Source: Tulasnella sp. 424 (Eukaryota; Basidiomycota; Agaricomycetes; Cantharellales; Tulasnellaceae). Taken from it: a stretch of 64,000 bases of DNA. The position numbers were made by a program, and so were the translations under genes. This document shows, piece after piece, positions 9,160 to 21,901 of this stretch. The notes below the pieces were generated by a model. That model ran no database searches, was not told the DNA's origin, and was given only the letters and a program-made list of their open reading frames with translations. The first letter of the stretch is position 1; each line of letters opens with the position of its first letter. The stretch covers positions 124,001 through 188,000 of the forward strand of contig WSUB01000030.1 of the NCBI GenBank assembly GCA_019633425.1, read 5' to 3'.

Positions 9160-11436
9160 ATGCTCTCAAGGTCTCAGGCAGCATCAAGGCATGTCCTTGT
9201 AGCATCCCCGAAAGGCTCTCTTAGAGCCATAAGGGTACGGCAAGCAAGGGTGAGCCAATCGTTCCGAACTGACCCATTCTGCTTGTCACACGCCGAGCTG
9301 ACCTCAAAAAACTCTCTCCAGCAATTAGCCACAGATTCAAGTGCTGCTGTAAACCCGGGAGCTCAAGCTACGTCCTCCTCAACAATCACCGCCCCAAAAA
9401 AGAAGCGTTTCTTGCCGCGCTTCATTGTCTACTCGTCCGTCCTCGGAGTTGTGTTCTATGGAGGGAGCACCGTCATTGCGCTAAACAATGACCGCTACCA
9501 CGACTTTTTCGTCGAGTCTGTGCCTCTCGGAGAAGCAATCATTGACAGCGCAGAACACGACGGGTGGGACGAGCATTTACGTGGGGGTGCCATCCGGCAG
9601 GGCGTTGATGCAGGGAGAATAACCATCGGGTACTTGGAAGATGTTTTCAACCGAACATTTGGTTCCGGTACGACTGAGAAGAGCACCCAGCCTCCCACCT
9701 CACCTCCATCAAAGGCAGGCCAAGCAGCTCCTCCAGGATCGAAGATTGTCAAAGCCATTCAGGAGAGCAAGGAATCCGCGAGGTCTGCCGCACAGACCGT
9801 CGTCAAGAAAGTGCACGACGACACTGCAAAGGTCCAGCAAAAGGTGGAGGAGGTGAAGGAGAAAGGGAAAGCAAAGGTCAATGGCATCGAGATTGTCTTC
9901 CGCGATGACATTAAGGAGCTCGTGGAAGAGGTTGAAGCAGCTCTCGCTGGACGACCATACCAAAAGCCTGCACCGGCTGCTCCCGTCCTCCCGGATACCC
10001 AGTCAGAGGCCGTCGAAACCCCTTCTGGATTGAAGATTTATGATAAACAGCTTCCGCTGGGTCACCAACCTCCACCTGGCTACATTCTTCCTGGAGATGC
10101 GAAGAAGAAGTCAAAGGTCCCCGAAACCAGAAATGTTGAAGCGGAAGCCAAAGCAGCCCCTCCTTCCCTTCCCCTGGTTGCACCGACTGTCGTCAAGTCC
10201 GCTGGGTCAGAACCCGTCATCGCCCAGCTTGCCGAGTCCATCGACAACCTTGCTGGCTTCCTTCGCGACAATCCAAATGCCCTCACCGGTGGAGCTAAGG
10301 ATATCCTCCAGACTGCCGAAATGGACCTTGTTCAGCTCGGCAAGCGCTTAGAGGGAGTGAGGGAAGATGAACGCCGAAAGTTGGAAGAGAAGCTCGATGA
10401 CCAAGCTAAGGAGTACAACGTCAAGCTGCTTGAAATGGAAGCCGAGGCTCAGGACAAGATCGATCGTCAAGAGGAAGACTGGAAGTCTCTTTTCGAGGAT
10501 GAGCGAGCCAAAATCATGAATCAGTACCGACAGAAGCTTCAACACGAGTTGGAAACACAACAGGAATTGATTAACCAACGGTAAGTCCCAAGTCGGACTA
10601 TTGATACAAACACTTATCTTGTCTATTTGGATCCATAGGTTGAAGGAAGAGGTCATCGCACAAGGAATTGAACTGCAGCGTCGGTGGATCCGCGAGATTA
10701 AGGTCCGCGTCGAGCAAGAGCGCGGTGGTCGATTGGCCAAATTGGATGACCTTGCCACCAACGTCAAACGCCTTGAGCGTGTTACTCTGGATAACTCTTC
10801 CTACATCGACGAGAATGTCCACCTCCATTCGCTTTGGTCGGCCATTCGCGCTGTAACAGCCGCTGTCGACTCCCCAAAACGCAAGCCGTTCCGTGAGGAA
10901 CTCCGCGTCCTCCGCAATGTTGCTGCTTCGCACCCCGACCCTGTCATCGACGCCGCGTTGGACACGCTCGAGTCCTCTTCCACTGCCGACGTCGGTGTCG
11001 AGCCCCTCTCGGACCTGGCTAGCTGGTTCTTTACCAGCGTGTCCCCCAAGGTCGAGTCCGTGTCGCTTGTGCCCGATCAGGGTGCCGGATTGCTCTCGCA
11101 TATTGCCTCTGCAGTATTGAGCAAGCTCCGCTTCAAGCCTCGTGGACTTCCAGAAGGAAACGACGCTTTGAGTGTTCTGGCCCGGGCCGAATACCATCTC
11201 AACGAGAAGGACCTCGACACTGCGGCACGAGAGCTTAACCAATTGACTGGATGGAGCAAAGTGTTGCTCAAGGATTGGTTGGAGGCTGCTCGTGCTCGGT
11301 TGGAGGTACAGCAGGCTCTAGACGTACGTTCCCAATTTCGCAATAGCGTCTTTCAGAAGTTGACGAGTGCTTCTTGTTCTAGGTCATTCAAACACAAGCC
11401 TCCCTGTCATCCCTCCTTGTACTCGAGACCAAATAA
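9160..11436 (+). CDS. MIC60: MICOS complex subunit MIC60 (mitofilin)
   Basis: An inner-membrane protein that shapes cristae junctions. Four exons (9160-9249, 9322-10580, 10639-11323, 11393 region starting at 11383 to 11436) give about 695 residues. The N-terminus MLSRSQAASRHVLVASPKG is Ser/Arg-rich with no acidic residues, a mitochondrial presequence. One membrane segment follows a basic patch (KKKRFLPRFIVYSSVLGVVFYGG). A Lys/Glu coiled coil spans roughly residues 430-560. The C-terminal mitofilin domain is recognised from LDNSSYIDENVHLHSLWSAI and SVLARAEYHLNEKDLDTAARELNQL. The first intron (9250-9321) is 72 bp with no stop in frame, so an unspliced message would add 24 residues near the presequence. 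The ATG at 9160 is chosen because it opens the presequence. Confidence 0.92.
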
Positions 11437-14400
11437 TTGCGGACCTTTTAGACTTAATCTATCCCAATCCTATCCTTCAGAGAGTCGTGCTAGAGTGATT
11501 TTCGCGTGAAGGTCGGGTGTTTTGGTCGATTGTGCCTAACCGTTCAGGCTTGGCTGCGCTTTCGAGTATGTTAACTCACGCGACTTGCGTTCCACCGAAG
11601 TGCATCGTTCCGTGGGCTAGTTGAATGGGGTTGTCAATGGGTCCGTCGGAGGTCCGTCGGATGAGAAAGTCCATCGAGCTTAAGCGAGCCTGTTAATTTG
11701 TAGCCTCGTTCCTCGCGCTAAACCTGAAAAGCCTGGACACATGCAAATTGCCTCGTTCCCCTGGGGTTCTGACACTGAATGCAAGTGTTTTGACTTTACA
11801 AGCCACGGTCAAACTGCGGGCTTGGGTTCGGAGGTTGCCTGATGTGTGCCCCTACGTTATCGGTAAGATTGACGGTCAACAGACCTCCGTACCTCATGAC
11901 CAGAGCTAAGGCCAAGGGGGACGCAGCGTTCTCTGTGGACGAGGTATCGGAGTCTCACCTCAGGTCCTGGCAAGCCAATGATATTCCACTCATTGGTTGG
12001 CAAGTGTCCTCGAGCTGAGCATCCTGGATCTCCTGTCCAAAGCAAGCCAGATATACAGTCACTTCGGATGCTTTGGCGTCAGCCAATGCAGATAGACATA
12101 ATATTTGTCAAAGTCAAACAAATTGGCTAGCGAGTACGTACAAGCACCGAGGTTATCGACTCCGACTCAAATCCGGAGCGCCCACAGAGCATTGAAACCC
12201 GTGAGGCGACTCGTGACCACGGCATCCTAAACTGTAAAGAGCTTAAGATACCTCGAGGCAACATCGCTATTTGATGCTATTCGTCAGGCCATTCGATGAT
12301 AACGGTATTTGACAAGCAGACCGAGGTAAAGGACTGACAGCTGCGGTTTCCCCGACAATCACCCCAACCACTGCTACCTGTGTTGCGTGCAATGCGCAGA
12401 GTACCGAATAGATGCATACCTTCGCCAGACACTATTATATACACGAGAAAAATCAATGACAGCGCGGGGCAACCGCACGCTATGCGGCAACGAGGGCGTG
12501 GGCAGATGAGATCCTTGGCATTATTCAGACCAAAGCGGGATCAAAGCCACGGAACTATTACTCTCCAAAGATCCGTCTCCGTCAGTGAATACGCAATGCA
12601 ATACCAACGAGAATTCCAAGGGCAAAAGCTCGGAGCAAACGCGTGTTATGCATTCGAATGCTCAGAAACGCAACACAAGTTGACCTCGACATGTCGAGAA
12701 TGCGCAGCAAGGAAACACGTCCACGAAAATAATCGACTGTATATTGTCGACCAGTCATGTCTATTGGCATGAGAGCCGTATTTTCACGTGCGAGACTGGA
12801 TCGGGAAATCTGAAAATTTAATCGGAGGAGAAAAACCAGACCCTAAAGCCTTGAGGCGGAGAATGGCACCCCGTGATCCTGGATCCGCCGATGATGATGC
12901 AGCCTTGAAGAGATCGTACATAGGGGAATATATTACCTTTTTAGAGGTATTTATGGCCAAGCCCGTAACCATTTGATTGGGTGGTCTTCAACAGAGCTCA
13001 CAGGAGGGTCGACGCGTCGGTCAGGGAAGCGCCAGACAAGATAAAGCTATCGTCGTCGTCTCTCGAATTGATGCGAAGTGAGGTCAGGCCTAGGCCAGAG
13101 CCAGACTCCGAAGGATGATTACACAGCCAGGGCGTTCAACAACTTTGCCTTCGGATTTTACCCATTGGCTCGCGGTTTCACCGAAGAGTTTTGCCGGCGG
13201 TGAAGGTAGATTTTGAACGGAGCGCAGCATAATTTCGACAACCCTCGCCTCTCGCCTAAATCAAGGTAAATAACAGCGGCGACGGACGGCATCTTGAATT
13301 ACCCCGCAGTAATGTTGGACAAGATCGAGCTAGGCGAAGGGGTGAGGTGGGGGGGACCTTCATTTGCCAGATCTTTACGCTTGAGTTCTTGAGGCCTCTC
13401 GTCCTGGATAGGAAACCGTCTCCTCAAGTGCGGAGGTATAAAGCTCGAATTCTTCCGATCGCCGGTTTCTCGATCGAGAGTCATTGCAACCTTTTTTGCT
13501 TCCCATGGATAGACCCTTTGCCGAAGCCTCCTGTAACCTTTCGCCTCTCCAGCTAGTTGGTGAAGGGGAGGGGAGAACCGAATCAAGTTCTTTAGGGAAA
13601 CTTCCAACGAAGAGTTGGAACGAACGTGAAAAAGTCCGCCTCGGGACGACGGTTTCCGGCGGCCCGTCGCTTTCCTCGGAAACGCTTGACGTGTCAGCGA
13701 CACGTCGAAGAGGGCCGGGGGGAACCTGTTGACTATTGAATTAGCTTGCTTTTACGAATCAAAAGCAGATTTGCAATGCAATCGCTCAAACGAGACTGGA
13801 AGGGTACTTCCTCGAGGGAGCCAGTCATGCCGCATGTGAAACTCGTGTAGGGTCGGCCTGGGGCGGGGGAAAAGGAGTCAAGACGAAGGAAAACCCACCA
13901 CCTTGGGTTACGAAACTTATCTCTCTCTCCTCCCTCCCCCGCTCGCTTTGCCTGAATGACGAAACTGGGGTACTAAGCGTACAATCAAAAAGACGCCATC
14001 CTTATTCGTATGCCGCGCGGAAACTAACACACACGCCTCTTCCCTTGGCTTCCCGCCCTCCACTCTCTTGGGTGCTTTGCGGGGAGGAGCTCGAGAGAAA
14101 ACGGTGGCAGTGGAGACGGAAGGTGCCGACTCTCAGCGAGGAACCTTGCAATCCCCGGGCCGGGTTTAAAAGTTGCTGTGGTTGGACCTCTCCGCGTAGG
14201 TCCCGAGGATGTATGTGTAGATGGGATTCCAATGCCCGTGGTTGTGTAAAATCGTCGGGAGCTGTGTTTTTTGTTCCTTCTTGGGGACGTCATACGTGCG
14301 GTCAGTGTTCTGCGTTCGATGCCGTGGGCTGTTCCAGACACCAAGGTCAGAGAAGGGGGTTTGACTCTTCGAGCTCCCTACCTGGCCTAATCCCTGCGGC

Positions 14401-15745
14401 AAGCCAGGCTTCCTCTGCTGCGCGTTTGGGAGCCTTCGGGCTTCTCCGGTGGCGTTGGGCTTGACCGTAAGTTCGAGTTCGATTGCTTCGAAGAACCCTG
14501 CGGCGTCTGCCGTAGGCAGACCTACCACCTCCACCAAAAGGGGGATTACCAGCGTTCATATCTTCCGACACAAGATTAGCTCGCCACGACGTTTCGAGTC
14601 GAGCCCTTCCAATAGCTCCGACCGGGGCAGTTGCCCCAAGGCTCGAGCGTAGAGTTGCGGTCTGAACGACCCAACGCGGTTTACGGATTTACTTCCAGAA
14701 GGGGGACGGGACTTTTCGGAATTAGGCACGAGCTAGGGCTGGGTGAGTGATGTGTTCCATACATGTGTACCGCCGGGACGTCAGAATGGAGAAAGAAAAA
14801 GGAAAAGAAAAAGATCTAAATTTAAAAAGGGGGTTCTCGGAGTGAGTGGTGTTGTCGGCGGCAGTAACCAGCATCAGCAGGTAGGCCCACCGGATATCCT
14901 GTCTTGGCTTCCAAACGAAGTCCCAACGAGATACGCCCCGGGTATCGACGAAAGATGCCCGAGAAAGGGTGCTCACGGTTTAATGAGCGATAAATGATGG
15001 GACTGGCGCGTTCGGCAGGTTCTTCGACTTAGGGGGCGCCTTCTAAGAGGCGAGGCGAGCAGCGTGATGGGGACCACGAGTTTAGCTGTTCCCCGCGATG
15101 ACCGGACGGGGTGAGTAGATATAGGCCGGGTGCGTGCATCGGAAATGTAATCTGATGCACTGGGAATCGGGTTGAAGGAAGGGGCTTCGAGGATCTCGGA
15201 CCCGACCCGCGCCACCCCAAGTACCACGATTCGGCTCCGGTCAACCGTGAAATCCAGATACCAAGGGTCCACGGCAAGGAAAGGCAACTTGAGATGAAAC
15301 CCGACGCTTTTTTTACCAGCTTCGTGCTTTTGTCTCCCCCTGTCCGAAGCCCCGAGCCGAACGGAGCTGCCGTGCTTGGCGACGAAAACAGTCCCGAAAT
15401 AAGTGCCGCCGCGCGTTCTTTCTATTCGCTAATCAAAGTCAAGCTTAAGGGGTTCGTGTGTGTCCTTGACTAAGGGTCGGGGAGAGAGAGAGAGTACGCG
15501 ATCGAGAAAGGAAGCGTTTTAGGTATCCGAGCTTCGTATCCGGCGGCAGGTCGGATACGTGTTCGGGTTTGTCATTTGCAGGGTTGTGGTAATAAATGTA
15601 TATGATTGCGAGACACAAGAGAGATCAATGGATTGATCTGCAAGTGGGAAAATATGAATAAGTGAATTAGGGAAATGAAGGGGGAGACTTACAAATATGA
15701 ATGGCAGTACGTGTAGGTAACCGCGAAAGAATCTCTTCCTATTCT
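11437..15745. other. Gene-poor stretch of about 4.3 kb
   Basis: No recognisable gene was found on either strand. Open frames exist (for example 12380-12772 on + and 14002-14571 on -), but they overlap others, lack motifs and do not assemble into spliced genes. The frame starting at 14571 on the minus strand opens with a Gly/Arg-rich stretch (NPPFGGGGRSAYGRRRR) and could be a short exon of an unknown gene. GA repeats at about 15483-15493 and purine-rich tracts near 14780-14830 suggest a long untranslated or regulatory region. Confidence 0.4.
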
Positions 15746-16332
15746 TTAGGTCGTGGCGTCATCTTTAATCTCCTTCCCAACGATCGGAACGGGTCTTTTT
15801 GCGAATACGATTTTCCGTTTTACGACAGCTACAACATCGAAACTTCCGTTATCCGCGTCGGCTTGTTCAAAGTCGATGTCGTCTTCAGTTTTGCCGGCCG
15901 GGGTTGGTTTCACGGGTGAGGAATCGGGCTGCTGTTGTTGAGGTTGAGAGGAAGATGAGGATAGAATCTTTCGGACATGCGCGTCCGGTGGTGGGGCGTT
16001 TCTCGAGAGGACTGCTAGTGGTTTGTTCAAGTTGACGATCTTGCCTTCGAGCAGGTGGTTTCCGATGGTTAGCGTTGGTCGGTCCTTTTGTTTTTGGTGA
16101 GAGTTTGTCACGCGTTAATAAATTTGCGTTAATTCAGAGACCACACACGGCTTACCGGATTGTCCATTGACAGCGTTCCAACGACAACTTCTTCTCCCTC
16201 ATGTGCCTCGCCTTCGATTTCGAGGAAGCCTTGGAGTTCGATTAGGACGACTTCGTTGGAACCTAGCCTCGCGAGTTGTGGCGGGAGCTCTTCTGTGTTC
16301 GTATTAGTCGGGAATTTTAGTGGGATAATCAT
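15746..16332 (-). CDS. CTF8: Chromosome transmission fidelity protein 8 (Ctf18-RFC clamp-loader subunit)
   Basis: A small subunit of the alternative clamp loader Ctf18-Dcc1-Ctf8, which loads PCNA and supports sister-chromatid cohesion. Exon 1 is 16332-16156, a 71-bp intron (GTAAGC...AAAAG) follows, and exon 2 is 16084-15746, giving 171 residues. Diagnostic segments are MIIPLKFP at the start, LPPQLARLGSNEVVLIELQG, the glycine-strand TLTIGNHLLEGKIVNLNKPL, and the C-terminal VVAVVKRKIVFAKRPVPIVG. A Gln/Ser/Pro-rich insert (residues about 105-135) makes it longer than the usual 120-135 residues. The core motifs are intact, so function is likely conserved. Confidence 0.92.
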
Positions 16333-17781
16333 TGCAAAGGAGCGAGATTAACGGGGAGGACGTGGTGGAAAAACGCGACAACAAACGCGTCGAGGACAAA
16401 TTTGGACAAACGTGTGGGAAATGGTGCTGTGCGGCCGACCACGGCAAACAACTCCGAGCTCGGGATTCGGAAAAAGCAAAACCTTGGAGGTTGAGACATA
16501 TACTTAACTTGGGAAATCGAGTGGGGTTTTAGTTCTCCCCAAGGGATTGCGAGGGAGTATTGGGGCTGAGTAGCGTGGTGCTTCAAGCTAGGCCATCGAT
16601 GCGTGTAATCCGCTGGTCTGGTCCATATGGTTGGGCTCAAGTAGCCGTAGCCTGGGACCACACGTACACTGCCGTTTATGCTGATCCCTCGTGAATGCTA
16701 ATGTTAACGTGTCGTTAACCCGCCGCTCGAGCGGACCGGAAAAGGATCACACATTCTTGCGTTGTGATCGGACGAGGCTGCAAAATTACGAAGGATACTT
16801 GGTAGAAAGGCTAAAGCCACGTTATGCAAGCTCCACTGCACGGTTTGTGCGCACAATCTTATCTGTTGTCCACGAAAATGCCGTGAAAATGACAAGACCG
16901 CCAAGCAACAGGCTCGATGCCGAACGTAGACGGGCTAATGGTGGACACCGTCGGGGTCGTCGTGCGGCCCTCGGATACGCACAGGATTGGCCCTGGAGGT
17001 AGAGAGCCTTATCTCTGAGAGTGCATACGGGTGGCAAGGGTAAATGGGTGTTGTCGGGATGGCAAACCGATGGTGAAATGGAGTTCCGTATGCACACGAG
17101 CGCGGTACCTGACGTCCGACCGGTGAATTAACCTCTGCTACGATGGGCTGGGGAGATTATCTCGGAATAGGAGGGATATTTGAAGAATAGTGGAATGAAG
17201 ATAGAGGAGTGACTTTAGAGCAGGCTGGGTTGATCCAGTGACTTGGTGATGGATGAATACGCCGAGGAATAAACGGGGTGTGTGGCGGGAAAAGGTTGGT
17301 GACATTTCTTGGACCCTTGTTGAGGTGAGTTGCCGAATTGAGCAATAGGGTAGAAATTGAATTGGGTGTGAGACTGAATGGGACTGTCCGTTCCTGGGGC
17401 TCATCACAAGCATGCTCGACATTTCACCGGCAACACCCATCAACAATTCCATAAAGTATTCCTTTCCCCCACCCTCGCGACACCCAAACCTCTCTCCCTC
17501 TCCCCTCCCCTCATCATTCACCCCCCTTCATCATCGTCCTCGACAGTCTTGACGCTCTGTCTGGTCATCGTTCACTCGCTTGACCCCTAAGTTCCCGGTC
17601 GTCGGCCATGTGAGTAAAAAACTGCTTCCCTGTCCTCGATCGCAGTCCAATCTCTGATCCCCACTCCCTCTCCCCGCAATGCGCGCAATGAGCAGCCATC
17701 CACTCACCACCAACCCCCCTCTCGTCTCCCCTATAGCATATATCCAACCTGGCATATAGAATACTCTAACACTTCAACCAA
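16333..17781. other. Intergenic region between divergent CTF8 and PX-domain genes
   Basis: About 1.4 kb with no supported gene. The last 350 bp (17440-17780) is strongly C/T-rich and ends in a CATATA-containing segment just before the PX-protein start, as expected for a fungal promoter and leader. Short open frames here overlap on both strands. Confidence 0.45.
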
Positions 17782-20700
17782 ATGAATGCCCGCTACGAGT
17801 CGGAGCATGTCTACATCACTCAGCAGACCCTGATGATGGGCCTCGCTGTGAGCAACGTCCCCTAAAATTAAAAAAAACCCGTTCCAGGCACTAACCCCCG
17901 CGTCATGCGACCCAGGCTGGAGGCGGCATCGGCGACATCCCTTCCATGTCCCAATCCTACCGACGCGCCGTCCTCAAGAACCCCCCAAAAGGCGAATACC
18001 TCCTCGTCGTCCAACCCCCGCAAAAACAAGGCTCGGCCTGGCACTACGGAGGTCGCATCATCCAAAACCCAAACGCAGTCCCTCAATCACCTGGCTCCTC
18101 GGATTCAGCAAAGTCTTTTAAGGAATATCAGATTTGGAGGAAATGGGAGGATTGCTTGGATTTGCAAAAGACCGTCGAGAGGGAGTTTAGTTATTGGTCT
18201 AGCAGGAGGCGCAAGATTCAGTTGCAGAACATGAACGCTCAGATGAACGCTGCTCCAGCTGCACCCAAAGCCAACAGCAGCTCCTCTCATGGTAGTGCAA
18301 ATTCGCATGGAGCTGGTCGTCCGTCTTCCCCAGTCGGCCTCAACTCGGGAGCGAACGCCTTCTACACGCAACCTTCCAAAGCCGCTTCATTCGACTCTTT
18401 ACCCTCCGGTCCGGAGCCACTCTCAATGGCGTTGGACGTCCACACTCTCATCCCAAAACTCTCCAAGAAAGCCGCTCTCTTCGGTCGACCCAGTCCTCAG
18501 CTGTTGCAACAACGCGCAGAGGATTTCAGGTCTTTTATCGACGCGCTCTTCCAAATCCAGACCCCCGTTATGGAGGACGTTCGGCAGGCGAGGGAAATCA
18601 GGGATTGGTTTGGCTACTGGAAGAGGGATAAGGAGGCTGCGAGGAAGACCATGGGACCGTCCTCGACCCTCACAGCCATGGCTGCTCCCTCCATCCACGC
18701 TCCTCCGAGCCCTTCGCTATCTAATTCGTCGCCCTCGGTGGACAAGCCAACCGTGGACCTGCCTGCGCAGACCCCTCCGGCTGAAAAGACCATGTCTCTC
18801 TCCATCCCCAAAGTCGACAACCGAGCATCCTTGGGGACGTCCGCTTCCTCTGAATCTGGTTCGTCGTCGTCTTTGATCGGAGGTCACGGTGACGCTTCAG
18901 CCGAGTCCGAAGACGAAGACGAACTACTCGACACTTTCCCTTCCACACCCTCCGTATCATCCTCCTCCAACAACCCGTCCGGCTTCACGCCCATCATTCG
19001 TACAGGCCAAAACGATTCCCTCTCCAATCTGGGTCCTCGTAGCGGCACGAATGGTCAGGTGCCTCATTCACCTACCACCCCGACCGCTATCATACCCCCA
19101 TACAACCGACCAAAGATCCAAGAACCGAACGCGTACATGGGTTTCTCCGTCGGTGGGATGATGGCTCCCGTGCCCATGTTCCGAAGCAAAAGCGGTCCGT
19201 CGGCGGGTCTACAGCGCCCTTCGTCGGCTGGTGTGGGTATGCAACGACCTTCATCTTCTCGCTCCCCTCCACCATTGTCCACTTCCCCGAGCAACAACTT
19301 GACCACGCTTACCGCTAATACCCCCGTCGCTACCCCCGCGATCCTCCCGCCGCCCCGAGCCGGACCTGTCCCTCGACCACCGCGCCTGCAGAGGCCCTCG
19401 ACGGCCAACGCCGCGACAGGCGGGAACCGTCAAGGGAGGATCTTCATCGTCGAGCCCGAGCCCGTTCGTCGTCCAAGGAGCGCGAACTCGGATCGAAAGC
19501 GGAGCGTGAGTGCCGGGCAGTTGGGAGGAGATGGCGCGAGCGAGACCGCGTCGGTGGAGACCTCGCACTTGCCCTTTGACGGCTCGCCGTTGAGGTTGAA
19601 AGTCGACGACGAGGTCTTGTCGGCCGGTCAGCGCGAACGATCCATGAGCGCGGTCGAAACTTCCCACTCGTCCGGGTCGAGCGCCCCTCCCCGACCTCGA
19701 GCCAACACCGTCGCGCCCACGGCCGCGTCCATGGTCAACCGATCGAGCAGCACTAGCCCCGTCGTCGACCACCCGCCGGACGTCGAGCCCCTCAGCACGC
19801 TTCTGCACAAGTTCCACCACCTGCGCAAACACAGTGCCGCGTCGCAGTTGACTGCTGGGAGCGCAGGCGTGGGGTCGGATATTTTCCCCGATTCGGCGTC
19901 GTTTATCGATATCGCTTTGCCGGCGTGGTCCGTGCCTCAGTCGAGCAACTCGGGGAGTTACGGTGCGGCGGTGGAAGAAGCGGAACCTGCGTTGGGGAAG
20001 AGGTCTCGTTCGGATTTGAAGGCCGGTAACGCGACGATGAAGACGGCGCCGACCGCTCCTGTTCCTTCTGTTCCGTCGACCTCGAATGATATAAAGAAGA
20101 AGAGGCTTTCGGCTGGTCGTGGTGGTCGACACTCGATCTCGAGCATCGAGAGTTATTTGAGCGATTCGAGCATCGACGCCGCTTTGTCGACTCTGCGGAT
20201 CGGCGGTTCGACCACGTCGGCGGCTGGTTCTACGAGCAACGCGCCCCTTCCTTCCCCCGGTGTTGGAGATCCGATCTTGCCTCATACGCCTTCGGGGTTG
20301 AGGAGGAGCTTGTCGATTGGGGCTGCTTCGCACAAGAGGTCGTCGGTCGTCGCGAGGGTGCCCGAGGAAGAGGATATCGACGAGGAGACGTGGGCGAAGG
20401 AGAGGCAGCGCCGTTTAGCTGCCATTCACTCCGCGTTGTTGGACGAGGACGAGGATGTAGTGGACAATTACTTCTACTCTCGTCCCTCGTCGACCAGTCG
20501 CCCGTCCGCTCCGATCCCCCCGCACAGTCCCATTACTCCCACCTCAGCAACATCGTTCGTCCAGCAACCTCTCCGCCGATCCGACTCCATCTCTTCATCA
20601 TCCCGCGTCCCGCCCAGCCCTTCCATCCAAGGCTCCATCGCAGAAAAGGACGAGTTGTTCTCGCTCAAAGTCCTCTTCCCCTCGTTCACCGACTGCGCCG

Positions 20701-21068
20701 CGCTCGCGTTGCGCTTACCCCGCACCACGAGTTACATGGACCTGCAGTGCCGGTTGCACATCAAGTTCCACGAAGCCGAGGGCATCGATCTGTCCAAGTT
20801 GGAAAAGGGGTTCAGGCTCGGGTACAAGCCCAAGGATAACAGCTCGTCCTTGTCCACCACCATTTCGGCCAAGCGATCGAGCGCTGCTACGTCCGGATCA
20901 GCTGGGAGCGGCGGTCGCCCAGGTGGGAGGTCGAGGAGCATGAGCGTTGGGTCGGCGTCCATGGTTGATCCGAGTCTCCTCGCTATCATCAAGAACGAGG
21001 AGGATTGGAAGAACGCGATACCCCTGTCGAAGGAGAAGTTGATCCTTCAAGTTATTGTTGACCAGTAG
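17782..21068 (+). CDS. Large PX-like and PB1-like scaffold protein
   Basis: About 1072 residues in two exons (17782-17847 and 17916-21068, intron 68 bp). The upstream ATG is preferred because its exon (MNARYESEHVYITQQTLMM) splices in phase. Residues about 45-260 look like a PX phosphoinositide-binding fold with a low-complexity insert: YQIWRKWEDCLDLQKTVERE, then IPKLSKKAALFGRP and QQRAEDFRSFIDALFQIQ. The centre (about 270-930) is a disordered Ser/Pro/Thr-rich region. The C-terminus (SLKVLFPSFTDCAALALRLP ... EEDWKNAIPLSKEKLILQVI) resembles a PB1 interaction domain. The order PX then PB1 recalls the Bem1/Scd2 polarity scaffold, but no SH3 domain is seen. A role in polarity or NADPH-oxidase regulation is inference only. 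Confidence 0.72.
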
Positions 21069-21901
21069 ACTTTTCTTTTGATACTTTTTTTGTTTGTATA
21101 TTGTTTCCACTGCGCTTGTGTTAGAACCGCGCACGTACTCCACTCGTTCCTTTTTCCTGTTTCATCTCTCCTCACACCCATACTCTCGCCTACTTGTCGT
21201 GTCCCGTTTAGTCGTACGGTACTTCGCGCTCTCGTTTACTCCACCTCTCTCCGCTATCCATGTAACCTTCTATGCCTACCATTTCGTTCATCTCTCTTTT
21301 TTTCGCTGGTTGTACGTTCCCCTCTCTTTGGTGTCAACATTTTCTGACTTATTCCTCTTTTTCTTTTTTGTTACCCAACAACCTGTTACCCTCATCTTCT
21401 CTTTACTGTACTATGTTTTTTTGTCCTGTCTGTCACCGTTCCTTGGTAGCTGTTCTTGCAATGAGACTGTCGTTTGGATATCATGACATTTCAAAATGCG
21501 CGCAAGGGACGTCTTCGCGGCGGGATTGCGAGGAGAAACGGCGTAGTGGATGCTTCACCTCGCGGATATAGCGGAGGGCAGACGGACATGTTTAGCCTTA
21601 GACTCTTCCATCACCTATCGGCCCTGTCCACCGGCCGATTCCCCTTCGTAACCCACCAACTAATACCTAGCTGGTACCACTAGGTGAGGACGGGCTCCTT
21701 GGGTGCTTTGGGAGCATCCCTCCCTCACCGTCAGACCGTGTCCACCAGGCTGACGATTAGCGTATTGGGGGCCGCGGCCTACCCCAACCTGGTGCCAGCT
21801 GTCCAGGACCACAAGTTAGGGGAATACTAACGAGTTCAATATCAAAGCTACAGAGCGCGAGCTGTATTTAGTACTCCTAATCGCAATCAATTCTACAATT
21901 T
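21069..21901. other. 3' flank of PX gene and intergenic
   Basis: A T/C-rich tract (21068-21450, runs of TTTTT and CTCTCT) directly follows the stop and is probably the 3' untranslated region. The rest up to the F-box stop has no supported gene. The last 60 bp resemble the 3' flank of the second F-box gene (31690-31750), so the duplication extends past the coding end. Confidence 0.5.

Noticed and set aside
12380..12772. 130-codon + strand open frame
   Set aside because: No recognisable motif, low-complexity composition and an opposing frame over part of it; not supported as a gene.
12784..12976. Two 62-codon frames on opposite strands over almost the same bases
   Set aside because: Overlapping complementary frames of this size arise by chance; no motif or promoter supports either.
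14002..14571. Overlapping minus-strand frames, one beginning with a Gly/Arg-rich segment
   Set aside because: Three frames compete over the same bases and none gives a family match or consistent exon chain.
19251..20333. 360-codon open frame antisense to the PX/PB1 gene
   Set aside because: It is Arg-rich and mirrors the Ser/Pro codon bias of the disordered region on the other strand; it has no domain and no splice structure.
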